A stretch of 64,000 nt of DNA from Bradyrhizobium sp. sGM-13 (GCF_018398875.1 NZ_JAGWDK010000009.1:1-64000), one strand, 5' to 3'. Counted from the stretch's first letter, positions 21,921 to 31,916 are shown. A program made the numbers and translations. The notes: generated from the letters alone by a model not told the origin.

Positions 21921-24254
21921 CTAACTCTTGGCAACAGGGAAATCGAGGCACGCCCGCGAAGGGCTTTTCGTGACGTGAAGTGTTCCATGGAGCTGGCGCG
22001 CGAGGCCGAGCACGAGCTGGAGCCCAGACGACGTCTTGCGCACGGCCTCCAGATCGAAACCCTCCCCGTCATCCTCGACGCAGAGCGCCAGCCGTCCGTC
22101 ATGTTCGGTCAGGCTGATCCGGACGCCCTGCCTCGCGTGATCCTTGATGCCGTGCTTCACCGCATTGGTCAGCAGCTCGTTCAAGATCAGGGCGAGCGGC
22201 ATCGCCACGTCGTTGGAAAGCACACCGTGCGCCGCGCCACACTCAATTCGCGCATCCGCCGGCAGCAACTGTCGGATGGTCTGGCAGACCGCCGGCAGAA
22301 ATTCTTCCGCATCGAACCGGCTTGTATCGCTTCGGCCATACAGCACGCGCTGCGCTGCCGCCATGGCCGCGATCCGTGCGCTGGCTTCGTTCAGGACTTT
22401 CCGCGCCTCCTCGCTGTGGGCTGTTCTTGCGGCGGAGAACAGCAGCGACTGCAGCATCTGCATGTTGTTCTTGGTGCGATGATTGAGTTCATCGAGCAGC
22501 AGGCGCTGCTGGGTTTCGGCCTGCCGTCGCTCGCTGATATCGACCAGCATGTTGATGGCACCTGTGACCTTGCCGGAAGAATCCCGCAGCGGCGTCGGGA
22601 ATGGGATAAACGGCACCCGCGTCCCGTCCGGCCGCTCTGCGACCGCTTCGGCGCCACGCACCGCGCGTCCTTCCTTCAGCGCAACCGCCATCGGACACTG
22701 GTCGTGCGGAAGCGGCGTGCCGTCCGGCATGTACAGCTTCCACGTGACGCACCATTCGTCAGTGCCGAGCACGGGCATCCGACCTGAGAATTCCACCGCC
22801 GCTTCATTGAAGTAGGTAATCTTCCCCTGCGCGTCTGTTGTGTAGATGGCGGCTGGAATCGCCGCGAGCAGTTCCTTGAGACGCAGTTCGCTCTCCTGAA
22901 CCTTGCGTTCGGCCTCCTTGCGATCGGTGATGTCGCGGGCGATCTTTGATGCGCCGATGATGGTCCCTGTATCGTCGCGCACGGGCGAGACGGTCAGCGA
23001 GATGTCCAGAAGTCTTCCGTCCTTCCGCCGGCGAACCGTCTCGTAATGGTGGACGCGCTCGCCGCGCCGGATGCGGGCCAGGATCCCGGGCTCCTCGTCT
23101 TCACGTCCTGGCGGAAACAGAATGGTCACGGGCTTACCGATGGTCTCGCCGGCGGTATAGCCGAACAGCCGCTCAGCGCCAGGATTCCAGGTCCGGATGA
23201 TCCCGTCGAGATCCTTGCTGATGATCGCATCGTCGGAGGACTCGACAATGGACACAAGCTGCTGTGCCCTTTGTTCGGCGGCCGAGCGCGCCTCCTCCGC
23301 CCTCAGCTTGGCAATGCCGAAGCCGAGTTGCCGGGCCAGCGTCAGGGCGACATCGACCCCCGGATCGGTGAAGCGATGCGGGCTGTCGTAATAGGCCATG
23401 AATTTTCCGGCGAGCCGGCCGCCGATCAGGATCGGAATAAAAGCGACGGCCGCAATCTTCTCGCGCGCAATCGTTTCCTTGAGGGCATCAGACAGGCCAG
23501 AAGCGCCAATGTCCTCGAAATAGACCGGACGCGGATTTCTTTCATCCTTCGCCCATGGCGAATGCCCCTCAACTGCCCGCCGGTACCCGTCCGACAGGCC
23601 CCGCCATCCGACGAAACGCATCACCTCGCGCTCGTCGAACAAAAGGATGGAGGCGCGATCGCAGGCGAGCGCCGCGAGGATAGCGTCCAAGGCGGCGTCG
23701 TAAACATCCGAAAACGACGTAGCGCGTTGCAGCTTTTCGGAAAATTCGAACAGCGCCCCCTGCTCCTCGCTACGGCGTGCCAGCGCTAGTTCGGTTTCCT
23801 TGCGGGCGCTGATGTCATGTTGAACGCGGACCGCGTAAAGGAAATTTCCCGATGCATCGCGGACGCTTACGGACGTAACTTCCGCCCAGAAGGATGAGCC
23901 GTCCTTGCGGACGATTCGCTTTTCGATGGTGTAGCGATCGATGTCGCCCGTGATCTGTCGCCTGAACTGCGCGAGATCATGCGCGACGTCGTGCGGCGAG
24001 GTCTCGTCAAAGATGGAGCGGCCGAGCAGGTCGGCCGCTTCGTGTCCCATCAGTTCGCAGAGCGTCTGATTGACGCGCAGCATCCGCCCAGCCTCGTCGA
24101 TCTCGACGATGCCGACGCCGACATGCTCGTAGGTGATAGCCAGCCTGTCTTCGTGCGCCTGCCGCCGTTCATCAAGAGGTATATGATGGACGTCGGGGAT
24201 GGCGGACCGGCCTGGCTGGGAGAGGGTCTTGGCCGTCAATTGCTGGATATTCAT
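21921..24254 (-). CDS. Cytoplasmic PAS/GAF sensor histidine kinase, HisKA_2 class
   Basis: This is about 777 residues from the ATG at 24254 (MNIQQLTAKT); an upstream in-frame start at 24326 is possible. The domain order is PAS (ITYEHVGVGIVEIDEAGRML), then PAC, then GAF (LACDRASILLFDEREVMRFV), PAS (SIVESSDDAIISKDLDGIIR), PAS (AAIYTTDAQGKITYFNEAAV) and the kinase core. The phospho-acceptor is in LDELNHRTKNNMQMLQSL, the HisKA_2 signature; the ATPase has ILNELLTNAVKHG (N box) and DDGEGFD. There is no membrane span, so it senses internal or diffusible cues. Kinases of this class in rhizobia answer light, redox or general stress. The partner receiver follows directly. Confidence 0.85.
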   Translation of the reverse strand: MNIQQLTAKTLSQPGRSAIPDVHHIPLDERRQAHEDRLAITYEHVGVGIVEIDEAGRMLRVNQTLCELMGHEAADLLGRSIFDETSPHDVAHDLAQFRRQITGDIDRYTIEKRIVRKDGSSFWAEVTSVSVRDASGNFLYAVRVQHDISARKETELALARRSEEQGALFEFSEKLQRATSFSDVYDAALDAILAALACDRASILLFDEREVMRFVGWRGLSDGYRRAVEGHSPWAKDERNPRPVYFEDIGASGLSDALKETIAREKIAAVAFIPILIGGRLAGKFMAYYDSPHRFTDPGVDVALTLARQLGFGIAKLRAEEARSAAEQRAQQLVSIVESSDDAIISKDLDGIIRTWNPGAERLFGYTAGETIGKPVTILFPPGREDEEPGILARIRRGERVHHYETVRRRKDGRLLDISLTVSPVRDDTGTIIGASKIARDITDRKEAERKVQESELRLKELLAAIPAAIYTTDAQGKITYFNEAAVEFSGRMPVLGTDEWCVTWKLYMPDGTPLPHDQCPMAVALKEGRAVRGAEAVAERPDGTRVPFIPFPTPLRDSSGKVTGAINMLVDISERRQAETQQRLLLDELNHRTKNNMQMLQSLLFSAARTAHSEEARKVLNEASARIAAMAAAQRVLYGRSDTSRFDAEEFLPAVCQTIRQLLPADARIECGAAHGVLSNDVAMPLALILNELLTNAVKHGIKDHARQGVRISLTEHDGRLALCVEDDGEGFDLEAVRKTSSGLQLVLGLARQLHGTLHVTKSPSRACLDFPVAKS

Positions 24255-24456
24255 TCCCGCCATCCCTGCCACAAAGCAATTTTGGGTCGCACGATACTCG
24301 GTGTCGGCACATGCAGGGACCCGCACGCACGACCGCTGAGCGCTTGACCTTGGAAAAATCCGGCAAGAGAAAATTTGTTCCTAACTGTGGCCGGGCGCCG
24401 AAATGTCAGTCTTCCGGCGCGCTTTGTTTCCCGCAGGATGGGTCGCAATTTGATCG

Positions 24457-24849
24457 CTAGCACCCGCGGCAGATCCCGGTGAACCTACTCACCTCCGGCC
24501 GCCCCCGCGGCCGAACCGGCGGCTTACGCGGAGCCTTGCGCGCACTGATGATCCGCTGCGAGGCGCTTGGATATGGCGGCGTCACGACACGTGCGCGCGG
24601 CGCCTCGACTGAGCCGTAGGAGACGGCCGGCGGCGGGGGGTTGGGGCGGAGCGGTGGCACGTTCGCGGCATTGCTGATGCCGCTGGGATCGGAGAGGGCC
24701 CTGGGGTTGGCCGGTCCGAACGGCACGCCCGATATCGGCGAATTGCCGGCGCCTGCCGAGCCGGCTGGCGGCATCAATTGTGCTGATGCATTTACGGGAA
24801 CCATCAGGTTGAGCGCCACGAAGAGAACAAGCGCCGGATTGCGGGACAT
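24457..24849 (-). CDS. Exported proline-rich protein
   Basis: This 130-residue protein starts at ATG 24849, with GGAGAG six bases upstream. The signal peptide MSRNPALVLFVALNLMVPVN is cleaved near ASAQ. The mature part is low complexity, rich in Pro, Ser, Gly and Arg (PPLRPNPPPPAVSYGS; KAPRKPPVRPRGRP), and basic at the end. No domain recognised. The role may be structural in the envelope (speculative). Confidence 0.6.
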   Translation of the reverse strand: MSRNPALVLFVALNLMVPVNASAQLMPPAGSAGAGNSPISGVPFGPANPRALSDPSGISNAANVPPLRPNPPPPAVSYGSVEAPRARVVTPPYPSASQRIISARKAPRKPPVRPRGRPEVSRFTGICRGC

Positions 24850-25009
24850 CGAGGTCTCTCCAGGAGGCTCCCACTCAACGAACATGTAGGGCGCGCGTTC
24901 CCCAGCTTCCAGGCGAGCCCATTTCGTGCTGCCCGCCCTGTCACGAGTAGGCGTCGGCGGGAGAATCAGTCCTAATCAAGGCGCGATCACGTTTTGAGAT
25001 TCCGGCGGC

Positions 25010-25255
25010 ATGAACCAGCCTGAAGTGCTCGACTCCGATATCCGCGCCCTGCAGCAATGGCTGCGCGCTGCCTGGCAGCAGCTTGGCGATCCCACCCTCA
25101 CCGTCTTCGCCCGGCGCGAGCTTCGCAACCAGATGAAGCAGTGCAGCTCCGACTTGCGGGAGTGCCTGCAAAGGGTGGCTGAACAACAGCCCGAGCCGGT
25201 CCAATCACCGGCCTCGCCCTTTTCCAGGCCAGAACTGCGAATCCTGTCGTGGTGA
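25010..25255 (+). CDS. Small protein of unknown function
   Basis: This 81-residue protein begins MNQPEVLDSDIRALQQWLRA. It is predicted as two helices (ALQQWLRAAWQQLGD; RRELRNQMKQCSSDLRECLQ) and a proline-rich disordered tail. There is no signal peptide or membrane segment. The upstream GGCGGC is a poor ribosome-binding site. Composition favours this strand over the opposite-strand frame at the same place. Confidence 0.5.
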   Translation: MNQPEVLDSDIRALQQWLRAAWQQLGDPTLTVFARRELRNQMKQCSSDLRECLQRVAEQQPEPVQSPASPFSRPELRILSW

Positions 25256-25397
25256 CGGAACGCGATTAGGCGCCTGCCCCTCCGTCTATGCTCGACGGCC
25301 TGCCCTGTTGATAACCCGCGAGCCTGTTGGCGAGCATCGAAACAGGCCGGCATCGTGTGCTATCGCCATACGGCCTGATTAACGACGGACAGAACAC

Positions 25398-25997
25398 ATG
25401 CGGATTACCCTGGTCGGTTCCCGCCATTTTGGCGTGACGACAATGAACACCCTGCGCCAACATGGGGTCGATATCGTTCGCGTCGTCGTTCACGACGGCG
25501 AAGACCGGCTTGCCGCCGCGGCGCACGCCGCCGGGATTGACGTCGTGGTGCAGACCGATCCGAAGCGCGTGATCGCCTCCGAAATCGCACCAGGGACCGA
25601 CCTGATCGTCACTGCACACAGCCATGCCCGCGTCACCAGGGAGGCCCTGGCCACAGCCAAACTCGGCGGCATTGGCTATCACCCCTCGCTGCTGCCCCGG
25701 CATCGCGGCATCGCCGCTGTCGAATGGACCATCAAGGAAGGCGATCCGATCGCTGGCGGTACCATCTACCATCTCGCCGATCGGATGGATGCCGGCGCGA
25801 TTGCCGCGCAGGAATGGGTGTTCGTCAAAAAAGGCGAAACCGCCCGGGAGCTCTGGGAGCGCGCGCTGGCGCCGCTTGGCCAGAAATTGTTGGCCGATGT
25901 TATTTACCACGCCAAAGCCCACGGCAGCCTGCCGGCCACGCCCCAGGATGAGGAATTTGCCACCAAGGCACCGAGCGTGACTGACGCCAAGCATTGA
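25398..25997 (+). CDS. Formyltransferase-fold protein (Fmt/PurN N-terminal domain)
   Basis: This 199-residue protein contains only the formyl-transferase domain. MRITLVGSRHFGVTTM opens the Rossmann-like fold, and GIGYHPSLLPRHRG is the folate-site block with the catalytic His and the SLLP signature. IAGGTIYHLADRMDAGAIAA carries the D-x-x-DAG block with the catalytic Asp. It lacks the C-terminal tRNA-binding domain of methionyl-tRNA formyltransferase, so it more likely formylates a small molecule such as a sugar nucleotide or amino compound. No adjacent gene suggests the substrate. Confidence 0.8.
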   Translation: MRITLVGSRHFGVTTMNTLRQHGVDIVRVVVHDGEDRLAAAAHAAGIDVVVQTDPKRVIASEIAPGTDLIVTAHSHARVTREALATAKLGGIGYHPSLLPRHRGIAAVEWTIKEGDPIAGGTIYHLADRMDAGAIAAQEWVFVKKGETARELWERALAPLGQKLLADVIYHAKAHGSLPATPQDEEFATKAPSVTDAKH

Positions 25998-26200
25998 CCT
26001 CTACCATAATACCGCAAAAGCGTCGCAATTTGCCGCAATCGCGACAAAACTGCGGATTTTTCCGTTCCTCCACCGGAACCAGATTCACCTTGATGTGTTT
26101 GAGATCGCGGGAACATTCCACAGTGCTGCGGCGCACCCAAGTTTGGACACATTGTGACCAGATAAGGCGAGCCATCACACACATTTCGAGGACTTGATCC

Positions 26201-26554
26201 ATGCGCTCCAACCGCATTCACAACCTGTTGTTTGTTTCGTTGCTTGCTTCCGCCGCCACCTTTGCCAGCGCTCCCGCCTCCGCCCAGAACCCCTATGACG
26301 GCCTTTGGCAGGTGACTGTAGTCACAAAAACGGGCAATTGCGATGCGCAGACTACGTCGACCGTGAATGTCACCGGCGGCAAGATTTCGGGCGGTCCGGT
26401 TTCCGGCAGCGTCGGCAGCGGGGGACTTGTGCGAGTCTCGATCAATGGTGCATATGCGAACGGTCAACTCAGTGGCAACTCCGGATCGGGGAAATGGAAT
26501 GGGGCTTCAGCGGGCGTCGCATGTAGCGGTCGATGGGAAGCGTCCCGTCAATAA
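26201..26554 (+). CDS. Exported small beta-rich protein
   Basis: This 117-residue protein has a signal peptide (MRSNRIHNLLFVSLLASAAT; cleavage near ASAQ). The mature domain reads NPYDGLWQVTVVTKTGNCDA, followed by Gly/Ser-rich strands and a closing W-NGASAGVACSGRWEASR, with two cysteines probably linked. The DG-x-W-x-V...SG-x-W-x-A frame recurs in Bradyrhizobium secreted proteins, function unknown. The next gene encodes another exported protein with a similar strand-rich domain, so the two may act together. Confidence 0.65.
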   Translation: MRSNRIHNLLFVSLLASAATFASAPASAQNPYDGLWQVTVVTKTGNCDAQTTSTVNVTGGKISGGPVSGSVGSGGLVRVSINGAYANGQLSGNSGSGKWNGASAGVACSGRWEASRQ

Positions 26555-26621
26555 GACAAGCCAGACTTTTGAATCTTCTGCCAAAGCGCGGCGGCTGACA
26601 TTCGCAGCCGTCGCTTTTTTT

Positions 26622-27068
26622 ATGACGGCCTTTATGACGGCCTTGGCCACCACCACTACGAGCCACGCCCAGTCCAGTACGTTCGCCGGCATGGCCGGCA
26701 CGTGGTCCGGTCCTGGCACGGTGACGCTGGATGACGGTTCGAGCGAGCGGATCCGCTGCCGCTCCACCTACAAGGTGATCGGGGCCAGCATGGAAATGGC
26801 CCTCACCTGCGCCAGCGACGCCTACAGGTTCAACCTGCAAGCGGCGGTGGTCTCAGCCGGAGGCGAAGTCAGTGGCACCTGGAGCGAAACCAGCCGGAAC
26901 ATCGGCGGCACCATCCAGGGCCGCGGGGCTGGCGGCAGTTTCCAGGTGATCGCCCAGGCGGCCGGATTCGCCGCCAACATCTCGCTGAAGACCACCGGCA
27001 ACAAGCAGCAGATCGCCCTGAGGGCCGACAGCGTGTTCCGCGCTGCCAATATCTCGCTGTCGAAGTAG
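26622..27068 (+). CDS. Exported beta-rich protein of unknown function
   Basis: This protein has about 148 residues. The only in-frame ATGs near the coding start are at 26622 and 26634, inside a 12-base tandem repeat (ATGACGGCCTTT). The hydrophobic stretch extends upstream of them (TFAAVAFFMTAFMTALATTT), as though the true start were an alternative codon or had been lost. The mature part (SSTFAGMAGTWSGPGTVTLD, GGEVSGTWSETSRNIGGTIQ) is strand-rich with W-S-G-x-G repeats. It lies 68 bases downstream of the previous exported gene and probably shares its transcript. Confidence 0.6.
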   Translation: MTAFMTALATTTTSHAQSSTFAGMAGTWSGPGTVTLDDGSSERIRCRSTYKVIGASMEMALTCASDAYRFNLQAAVVSAGGEVSGTWSETSRNIGGTIQGRGAGGSFQVIAQAAGFAANISLKTTGNKQQIALRADSVFRAANISLSK

Positions 27069-27154
27069 ACCAATCCCCGCCCGCCACCTGTCATCGCCCG
27101 CCAACGGATCGTGCGAATGCGCGGGCGACGACAGCACGGAGTTGGCGATCGCTC

Positions 27155-27358
27155 TTAACTCGTCTTCGGCTTCTCGAGCTTCGCCGCGGTCTCCTTGATC
27201 GTCTTGGCGATCAGCAGGGCCTGCTCCCTGTTGAACGCAAAATCCTGCACGCCGCGGTGCGTGGTCAGCGCCAGCACCATGATGTGAGGCTGGTGCTCGG
27301 GCCAACCGGTTGCGAAGGCGGTAACGAAATCTGCAGAGGTCGATCGAGTAGCGGTCAT
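27155..27358 (-). CDS. Small conserved protein of unknown function
   Basis: This 67-residue protein begins MTATRSTSADFVTAFATGWP. Mixed strand and helix are predicted, ending in an EQALLIAKTIKETAAKLEKP helix. It has no signal peptide. The ribosome-binding site is weak (AAAGGA, about 12 bases from the ATG). It lies downstream of the RidA gene on the same strand with 78 bases between, so co-transcription is possible. Confidence 0.5.
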   Translation of the reverse strand: MTATRSTSADFVTAFATGWPEHQPHIMVLALTTHRGVQDFAFNREQALLIAKTIKETAAKLEKPKTS

Positions 27359-27436
27359 TGGCTCACGGTATCCTTTTGTTCTTTCCGGCGCGCCTGATGA
27401 AACGGACAGCGCCCGTGCGGCAGTTGTGATGTCCGG

Positions 27437-27835
27437 TTACGCCTTGGGCACGAAGGCGGTGACTTCGATTTCGACCTTGGCCCTGACGTCGACCAACCCG
27501 TCGATGTAGAGCAGCGTCGACGGCGGGAAATTGCGCCCGAGTGTTTCCTTCCAGGCCGCACCGATGCCGGGACCTGCGGCTTCGTATTCGCTGCGGCTGG
27601 TCAGGTACCAGGTCAGGCGCACGATGTGCTCGGGGGCTGCGCCTGCTTCCCCAAGCAGCTTGACGATGCGCTTGAGCGCCGTGCCGACCTGCGCGGCCAT
27701 GTCTGGAGCATACTCGCCCTTCTCGTCGCCGCCGGTCTGGCCGGCCAGCACGATCCATTTACCAGGGCCGTCGACCTCGACACCATGCGAGAAGCCGCGG
27801 GGTTTCGACCATTCGGCCGGTTGCAAGATGCGCAT
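27437..27835 (-). CDS. RidA/YjgF/UK114 family protein
   Basis: This protein has 132 residues from ATG 27835 (MRILQPAEWSKPRGFSHGVE), which has AGGAGG nine bases upstream; the in-frame TTG at 27853 would bury it. The family fold is seen in KWIVLAGQTGGDEKGEYAPD, AALKRI-type helices, IVRLTWYLTSRSEYEAAGPG and a closing VEIEVTAFV strand. RidA proteins hydrolyse reactive enamine/imine intermediates of PLP enzymes. The catalytic Arg normally found before the last strand is not evident (DVRAKVEIEV has an R four residues earlier), so it may be one of the non-canonical subfamilies. Confidence 0.8.
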   Translation of the reverse strand: MRILQPAEWSKPRGFSHGVEVDGPGKWIVLAGQTGGDEKGEYAPDMAAQVGTALKRIVKLLGEAGAAPEHIVRLTWYLTSRSEYEAAGPGIGAAWKETLGRNFPPSTLLYIDGLVDVRAKVEIEVTAFVPKA

Positions 27836-27864
27836 GCGTACGTTCCTCCTCAATTCCCGTGGTT

Positions 27865-27963
27865 ATTCCGGGACGGTCCGAAGGACCAGACCTCAGATGC
27901 GCAATTGCGCATCGGGGAATCCCGAGATTCCGGATCGCCGCTGCGCGACGTCCGGAATGACGC
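27865..27963. repeat. Interspersed palindromic element, ATTCCGG type
   Basis: Bounded by ATTCCGGGAC and GTCCGGAATGACG, with inner palindromes (GATGCGCAATTGCGCATC). Similar elements are at 42125-42221 and 50581-50624. They resemble the REP/BIME-like repeats scattered in Bradyrhizobium intergenic regions. Confidence 0.6.
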
Positions 27964-28110
27964 TCAAAGTCCGCCGCTCTTAGCACTGAACCGGCAGCCG
28001 CTCCCACAGTGAAATTGCAAAGGCATGCATCGCTGCCCCCGCGCATTTGCGCGTTGCAAATTGTGGCGCGCTCGCCGATACCGGCCTGCCCTCAACTGAT
28101 CTCCCCGCGA

Positions 28111-28989
28111 ATGGACCGCACACAATCCAAAACCCTGGCCGCGCTGTGGATGGCCGGCTGGCTGACCCTGATGCTGATCATCGCGATCGCCGGGCGCGAG
28201 GCGGCGCGCGAGATCAACGTGTTCCAGCTCATGGAGATGCGCTCGATCCTCGGCTTTCTGATGCTGTACCCGCTGATCCGCGCCAGGGGCGGATTTGCCA
28301 TGATGAAGACGAAACGCCTGCCGGAGCACGTTGCGCGCAACCTCATTCACTATGGCGCTCAACTCGGCTGGTTCTTTGCGCTCACGCTGATCCCGATCGG
28401 TCAGGTGGTGGCGATCGAATTCACTATGCCGATCTGGACTGCGATCCTGGCCGCTACGTTTCTGGGTGAGCGCATGACGCCCTGGAAGATCGCTGCGATC
28501 GTGCTCGGAATCGTCGGCGTCTTTGTGATCGTTCGCCCCGCTGCCAGCGAGATCAATCCGGGGCAGTTGATCGCGCTGGCGGCCGCGGTCGGGTTCGGCG
28601 TTTCGGTAGCGATGGTGAAGTCGCTTACCCGGACCGAGCAGACGCTCTCGATCATGTTCTGGATGCTGGTGATACAGTCGGCGGCCGGCCTCTTCCCCGC
28701 GCTCTACGTCTGGACCTGGCCGCCAGCCCATCTGTGGGGCTGGGTGGTGGTGATCGCGTTTTGCGGCACGTTTTCCCACTACTGCATGGCGCGCGCGATG
28801 CTGCACGCGGATGCCACCGTGGTGATCCCGATGGACTTTCTGCGGGTTCCATTGAGCGCCGCTGCGGGCTGGCTGATCTATTCGGAACGGCTGGATGCAT
28901 TCACCGTGTTCGGCGCGGCGCTGATCCTCACCGGCAATCTGCTGAACCTGAAACCGAATCCTTCGCCGCCTGCGCGCGTGCAAGGCTGA
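28111..28989 (+). CDS. EamA-family (DMT) transporter
   Basis: This protein has 292 residues from ATG 28111 (MDRTQSKTLAALWMAGWLTL); the frame is open further upstream without a start signal. Ten hydrophobic spans are arranged as two EamA repeats, the first ending in VAIEFTMPIWTAILAATFLG and GERMTPWK, the second in VIPMDFLRVPLSAAAGWLIY then SERLDAF. The E-R dipeptide after each repeat is characteristic. These are inner-membrane drug/metabolite exporters; substrate unknown. It is divergent from the RidA gene, with a palindromic repeat between them. Confidence 0.8.
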   Translation: MDRTQSKTLAALWMAGWLTLMLIIAIAGREAAREINVFQLMEMRSILGFLMLYPLIRARGGFAMMKTKRLPEHVARNLIHYGAQLGWFFALTLIPIGQVVAIEFTMPIWTAILAATFLGERMTPWKIAAIVLGIVGVFVIVRPAASEINPGQLIALAAAVGFGVSVAMVKSLTRTEQTLSIMFWMLVIQSAAGLFPALYVWTWPPAHLWGWVVVIAFCGTFSHYCMARAMLHADATVVIPMDFLRVPLSAAAGWLIYSERLDAFTVFGAALILTGNLLNLKPNPSPPARVQG

Positions 28990-29163
28990 AGTTTATTTCC
29001 CGGGCTGTGATCTAGATCACGCTACCGCGCGTGTCGCGAGGGTAACGGATGGCTCGGGATTTGGCCGTTCGGCTGCTTTTTTGTGGTGCGAAGCGGGCGA
29101 TATTTGTAATGTCCAGCCAGCGTTACAGCCAAAGCCTTTGTTGATTCTGCAGGGGGATTTCTT

Positions 29164-30591
29164 ATGCGTTACCCAACGCTCATTTTGTCCGTCATATGCA
29201 TGGTCTTTGCGGCCGGAACCGCTCAAGCCGAAAAGCGCGTCGCTTTCGTCGTCGGCAACGGCACCTACAAGAACGTCGCACCGCTTCCGAATCCCTCCGT
29301 TGACGCCAAGGCGATGGCCGCCGCGCTACGCAATGTCGGATTCGAGGTGGTCGAAGGGTCCAACCTCACGCGCGACAAGATGACCGAACGTCTGCTCGAC
29401 TTCGGCAAGAAGGCGCAAGGCGCCGACGTTGCGCTGTTCTTCTATGCCGGCCACGGCATTGCCATCTCCGGCACCAACTATCTGTTGCCGATCGACGCCG
29501 ACATCAAATCCGAAATGGACGTCAAGCTTGGCGCCGCGATCAATATCGACCTCACCCTCGAGCAGACCATGGGCGATGCCAAGGTCAAGCTGGTGTTCCT
29601 CGACGCCTGCCGCGACAATCCGTTCGCAGCCAAGATCAAGTCGAACTCCGCCACCCGCAGCGTCAACGTGCAGACCGGCCTCGCCGAAATGAAGTCCGGC
29701 GAAGGCACGCTGATCGCGTTTGCGACCGGCCCGGGCCAGACCGCGCTCGACGGCCAGGAAGGCGGCAATAGCCCGTTCACGCGCGCCTTGCTCGCCAACC
29801 TTACCCAGCCTGGCGTCGAGATCCAGCAGGCGATGACCAAGGTCCGTGCCCAGGTCAACGAAGAGACCAACAAGGGTCAGCTCCCCTGGGGTCACACCAA
29901 CCTGATCGGCGCGGTCTACCTGAACGGCGCGCCCGCGCCCGGCGCCGTGGCGGCTGCAGCGCCGGCGTCGGGTCCAAAGCCGGGCTCCGACGTTGAACTG
30001 GAGTTCTGGCGCTCGATCAAGGATTCCAACAAGCCGGAAGAGTTCAACGCCTATCTGACCAGCTATCCCAACGGTCAGTTCCGGTCGCTGGCGCTGTCGC
30101 GGATTGCGTCGCTGGAGAGCGGTGCAAAGGATGCAACCCGCAATCTGAGCACGGGTATCGATCCCGCGACCTTCAAGGACGAAGCAAACCAGACCACCGA
30201 GGACCAGATCGGCCTCGACAAAGGCCAGCGCCGCGACGTGCAGCGCCGCCTGAACGGGCTCGGTTTCGATACCAAGGTCACCGGCCAGTTCGACGCCCCG
30301 ACCCGCGCCGTGATTACGCGCTGGCAGGCGGCGCGCGGCTATCCAAAGAGCGGCTACCTCAACAAGCTGCAGCACAAGGCGCTGCTGACGGAGATCGTGG
30401 CCGCCGCACCGACCGCGAGTTCCGATGAGGAGCGTCCCGCCCCCAAGCGCCGCGCCCCCAGCACCGTTCAGGCGCAGCCTCAAGCGCAGCCGCAGCAGCC
30501 CCCGCCGCAGCGCCAGTACAGCAACCCCGGCCCCGATCCGGCCGGTGCCGGACGCTTCATCGGCGGCGTCGTCGGCGGCATGCTGCGCTAA
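29164..30591 (+). CDS. Exported caspase-fold (C14) protein with a peptidoglycan-binding tail
   Basis: This 475-residue protein has a signal peptide (MRYPTLILSVICMVFAAGTA, cleavage after AQA). The caspase-like domain carries both catalytic residues: His97 in FFYAGHGIAI and Cys149 in VFLDACRDNPF. A linker follows, then EFWRSIKDSNKPEEFNAYLT, then a peptidoglycan-binding-type helical domain (GQRRDVQRRLNGLGFDTKVT; FDAPTRAVITRWQAARGYPK) and a P/Q-rich end. Location is periplasmic. Bacterial C14 proteases (metacaspase/orthocaspase relatives) cleave after basic or acidic residues; the target is unknown. The G-rich GCAGGGGG element before the ATG serves as ribosome-binding site. A strong terminator follows. 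Confidence 0.85.
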   Translation: MRYPTLILSVICMVFAAGTAQAEKRVAFVVGNGTYKNVAPLPNPSVDAKAMAAALRNVGFEVVEGSNLTRDKMTERLLDFGKKAQGADVALFFYAGHGIAISGTNYLLPIDADIKSEMDVKLGAAINIDLTLEQTMGDAKVKLVFLDACRDNPFAAKIKSNSATRSVNVQTGLAEMKSGEGTLIAFATGPGQTALDGQEGGNSPFTRALLANLTQPGVEIQQAMTKVRAQVNEETNKGQLPWGHTNLIGAVYLNGAPAPGAVAAAAPASGPKPGSDVELEFWRSIKDSNKPEEFNAYLTSYPNGQFRSLALSRIASLESGAKDATRNLSTGIDPATFKDEANQTTEDQIGLDKGQRRDVQRRLNGLGFDTKVTGQFDAPTRAVITRWQAARGYPKSGYLNKLQHKALLTEIVAAAPTASSDEERPAPKRRAPSTVQAQPQAQPQQPPPQRQYSNPGPDPAGAGRFIGGVVGGMLR

Positions 30592-30610
30592 CGGCAAGCG
30601 ACCATCTGCC

Positions 30611-30643
30611 AAAAAAAGGCCCGGGATCATCCCGGGCCTTTTT
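30611..30643. terminator. Bidirectional rho-independent terminator
   Basis: A7 - GGCCCGGG - ATCAT - CCCGGGCC - T5: a perfect 8-bp GC stem flanked by A and T tracts, serving the caspase gene on one strand and the brnA-like gene on the other. Confidence 0.85.
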
Positions 30644-30696
30644 CATTTGGCAGGTCGCAAACCAATAAGCCGCAAATCAATAAGCCTAGGAGCGTT

Positions 30697-30936
30697 CTAT
30701 TTGCCTGCAGCCTTTCGCAGCGCCTCGTTGATGCGATCCTGCCAACCCGGACCACCCTCCTGAAACCATTCCAGCACGTCCTGATCGATCCGCAACGTAA
30801 CCTGCTCGCGCACGCCGGGAACGGCGGCTTGTTTGGCGGGTGCTTGCGCCACCTTTGCGGTCGCGCGCTTGAATGCGGCCTCGGCTTCGGTGCGCGCATC
30901 GTTCAGGGTTCTCGGTCGCCGCGGCTGGTCCGCCAT
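30697..30936 (-). CDS. BrnA-like antitoxin without a toxin partner
   Basis: This 79-residue protein has a variable basic N-terminal half (RRPRTLNDARTEAEAAFKRA). The C-terminal ribbon-helix-helix reads REQVTLRIDQDVLEWFQEGG then GWQDRINEALRKAAGK. The strand VTLRID, DVLEWF and RINEALRK match the BrnA antitoxin. In BrnT/BrnA systems the RNase toxin BrnT precedes brnA; here cysK lies 2 bases upstream and no BrnT-like frame exists in the neighbourhood. It is probably co-transcribed with cysK and either orphaned or acting as a plain DNA-binding regulator. Confidence 0.75.
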   Translation of the reverse strand: MADQPRRPRTLNDARTEAEAAFKRATAKVAQAPAKQAAVPGVREQVTLRIDQDVLEWFQEGGPGWQDRINEALRKAAGK

Positions 30937-30938
30937 CG

Positions 30939-31916
<978 letters not shown>

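Noticed and set aside
29326..30630. 434-codon frame opposite the caspase gene
   Set aside because: Shadow frame; it crosses the terminator hairpin and has no start signal.
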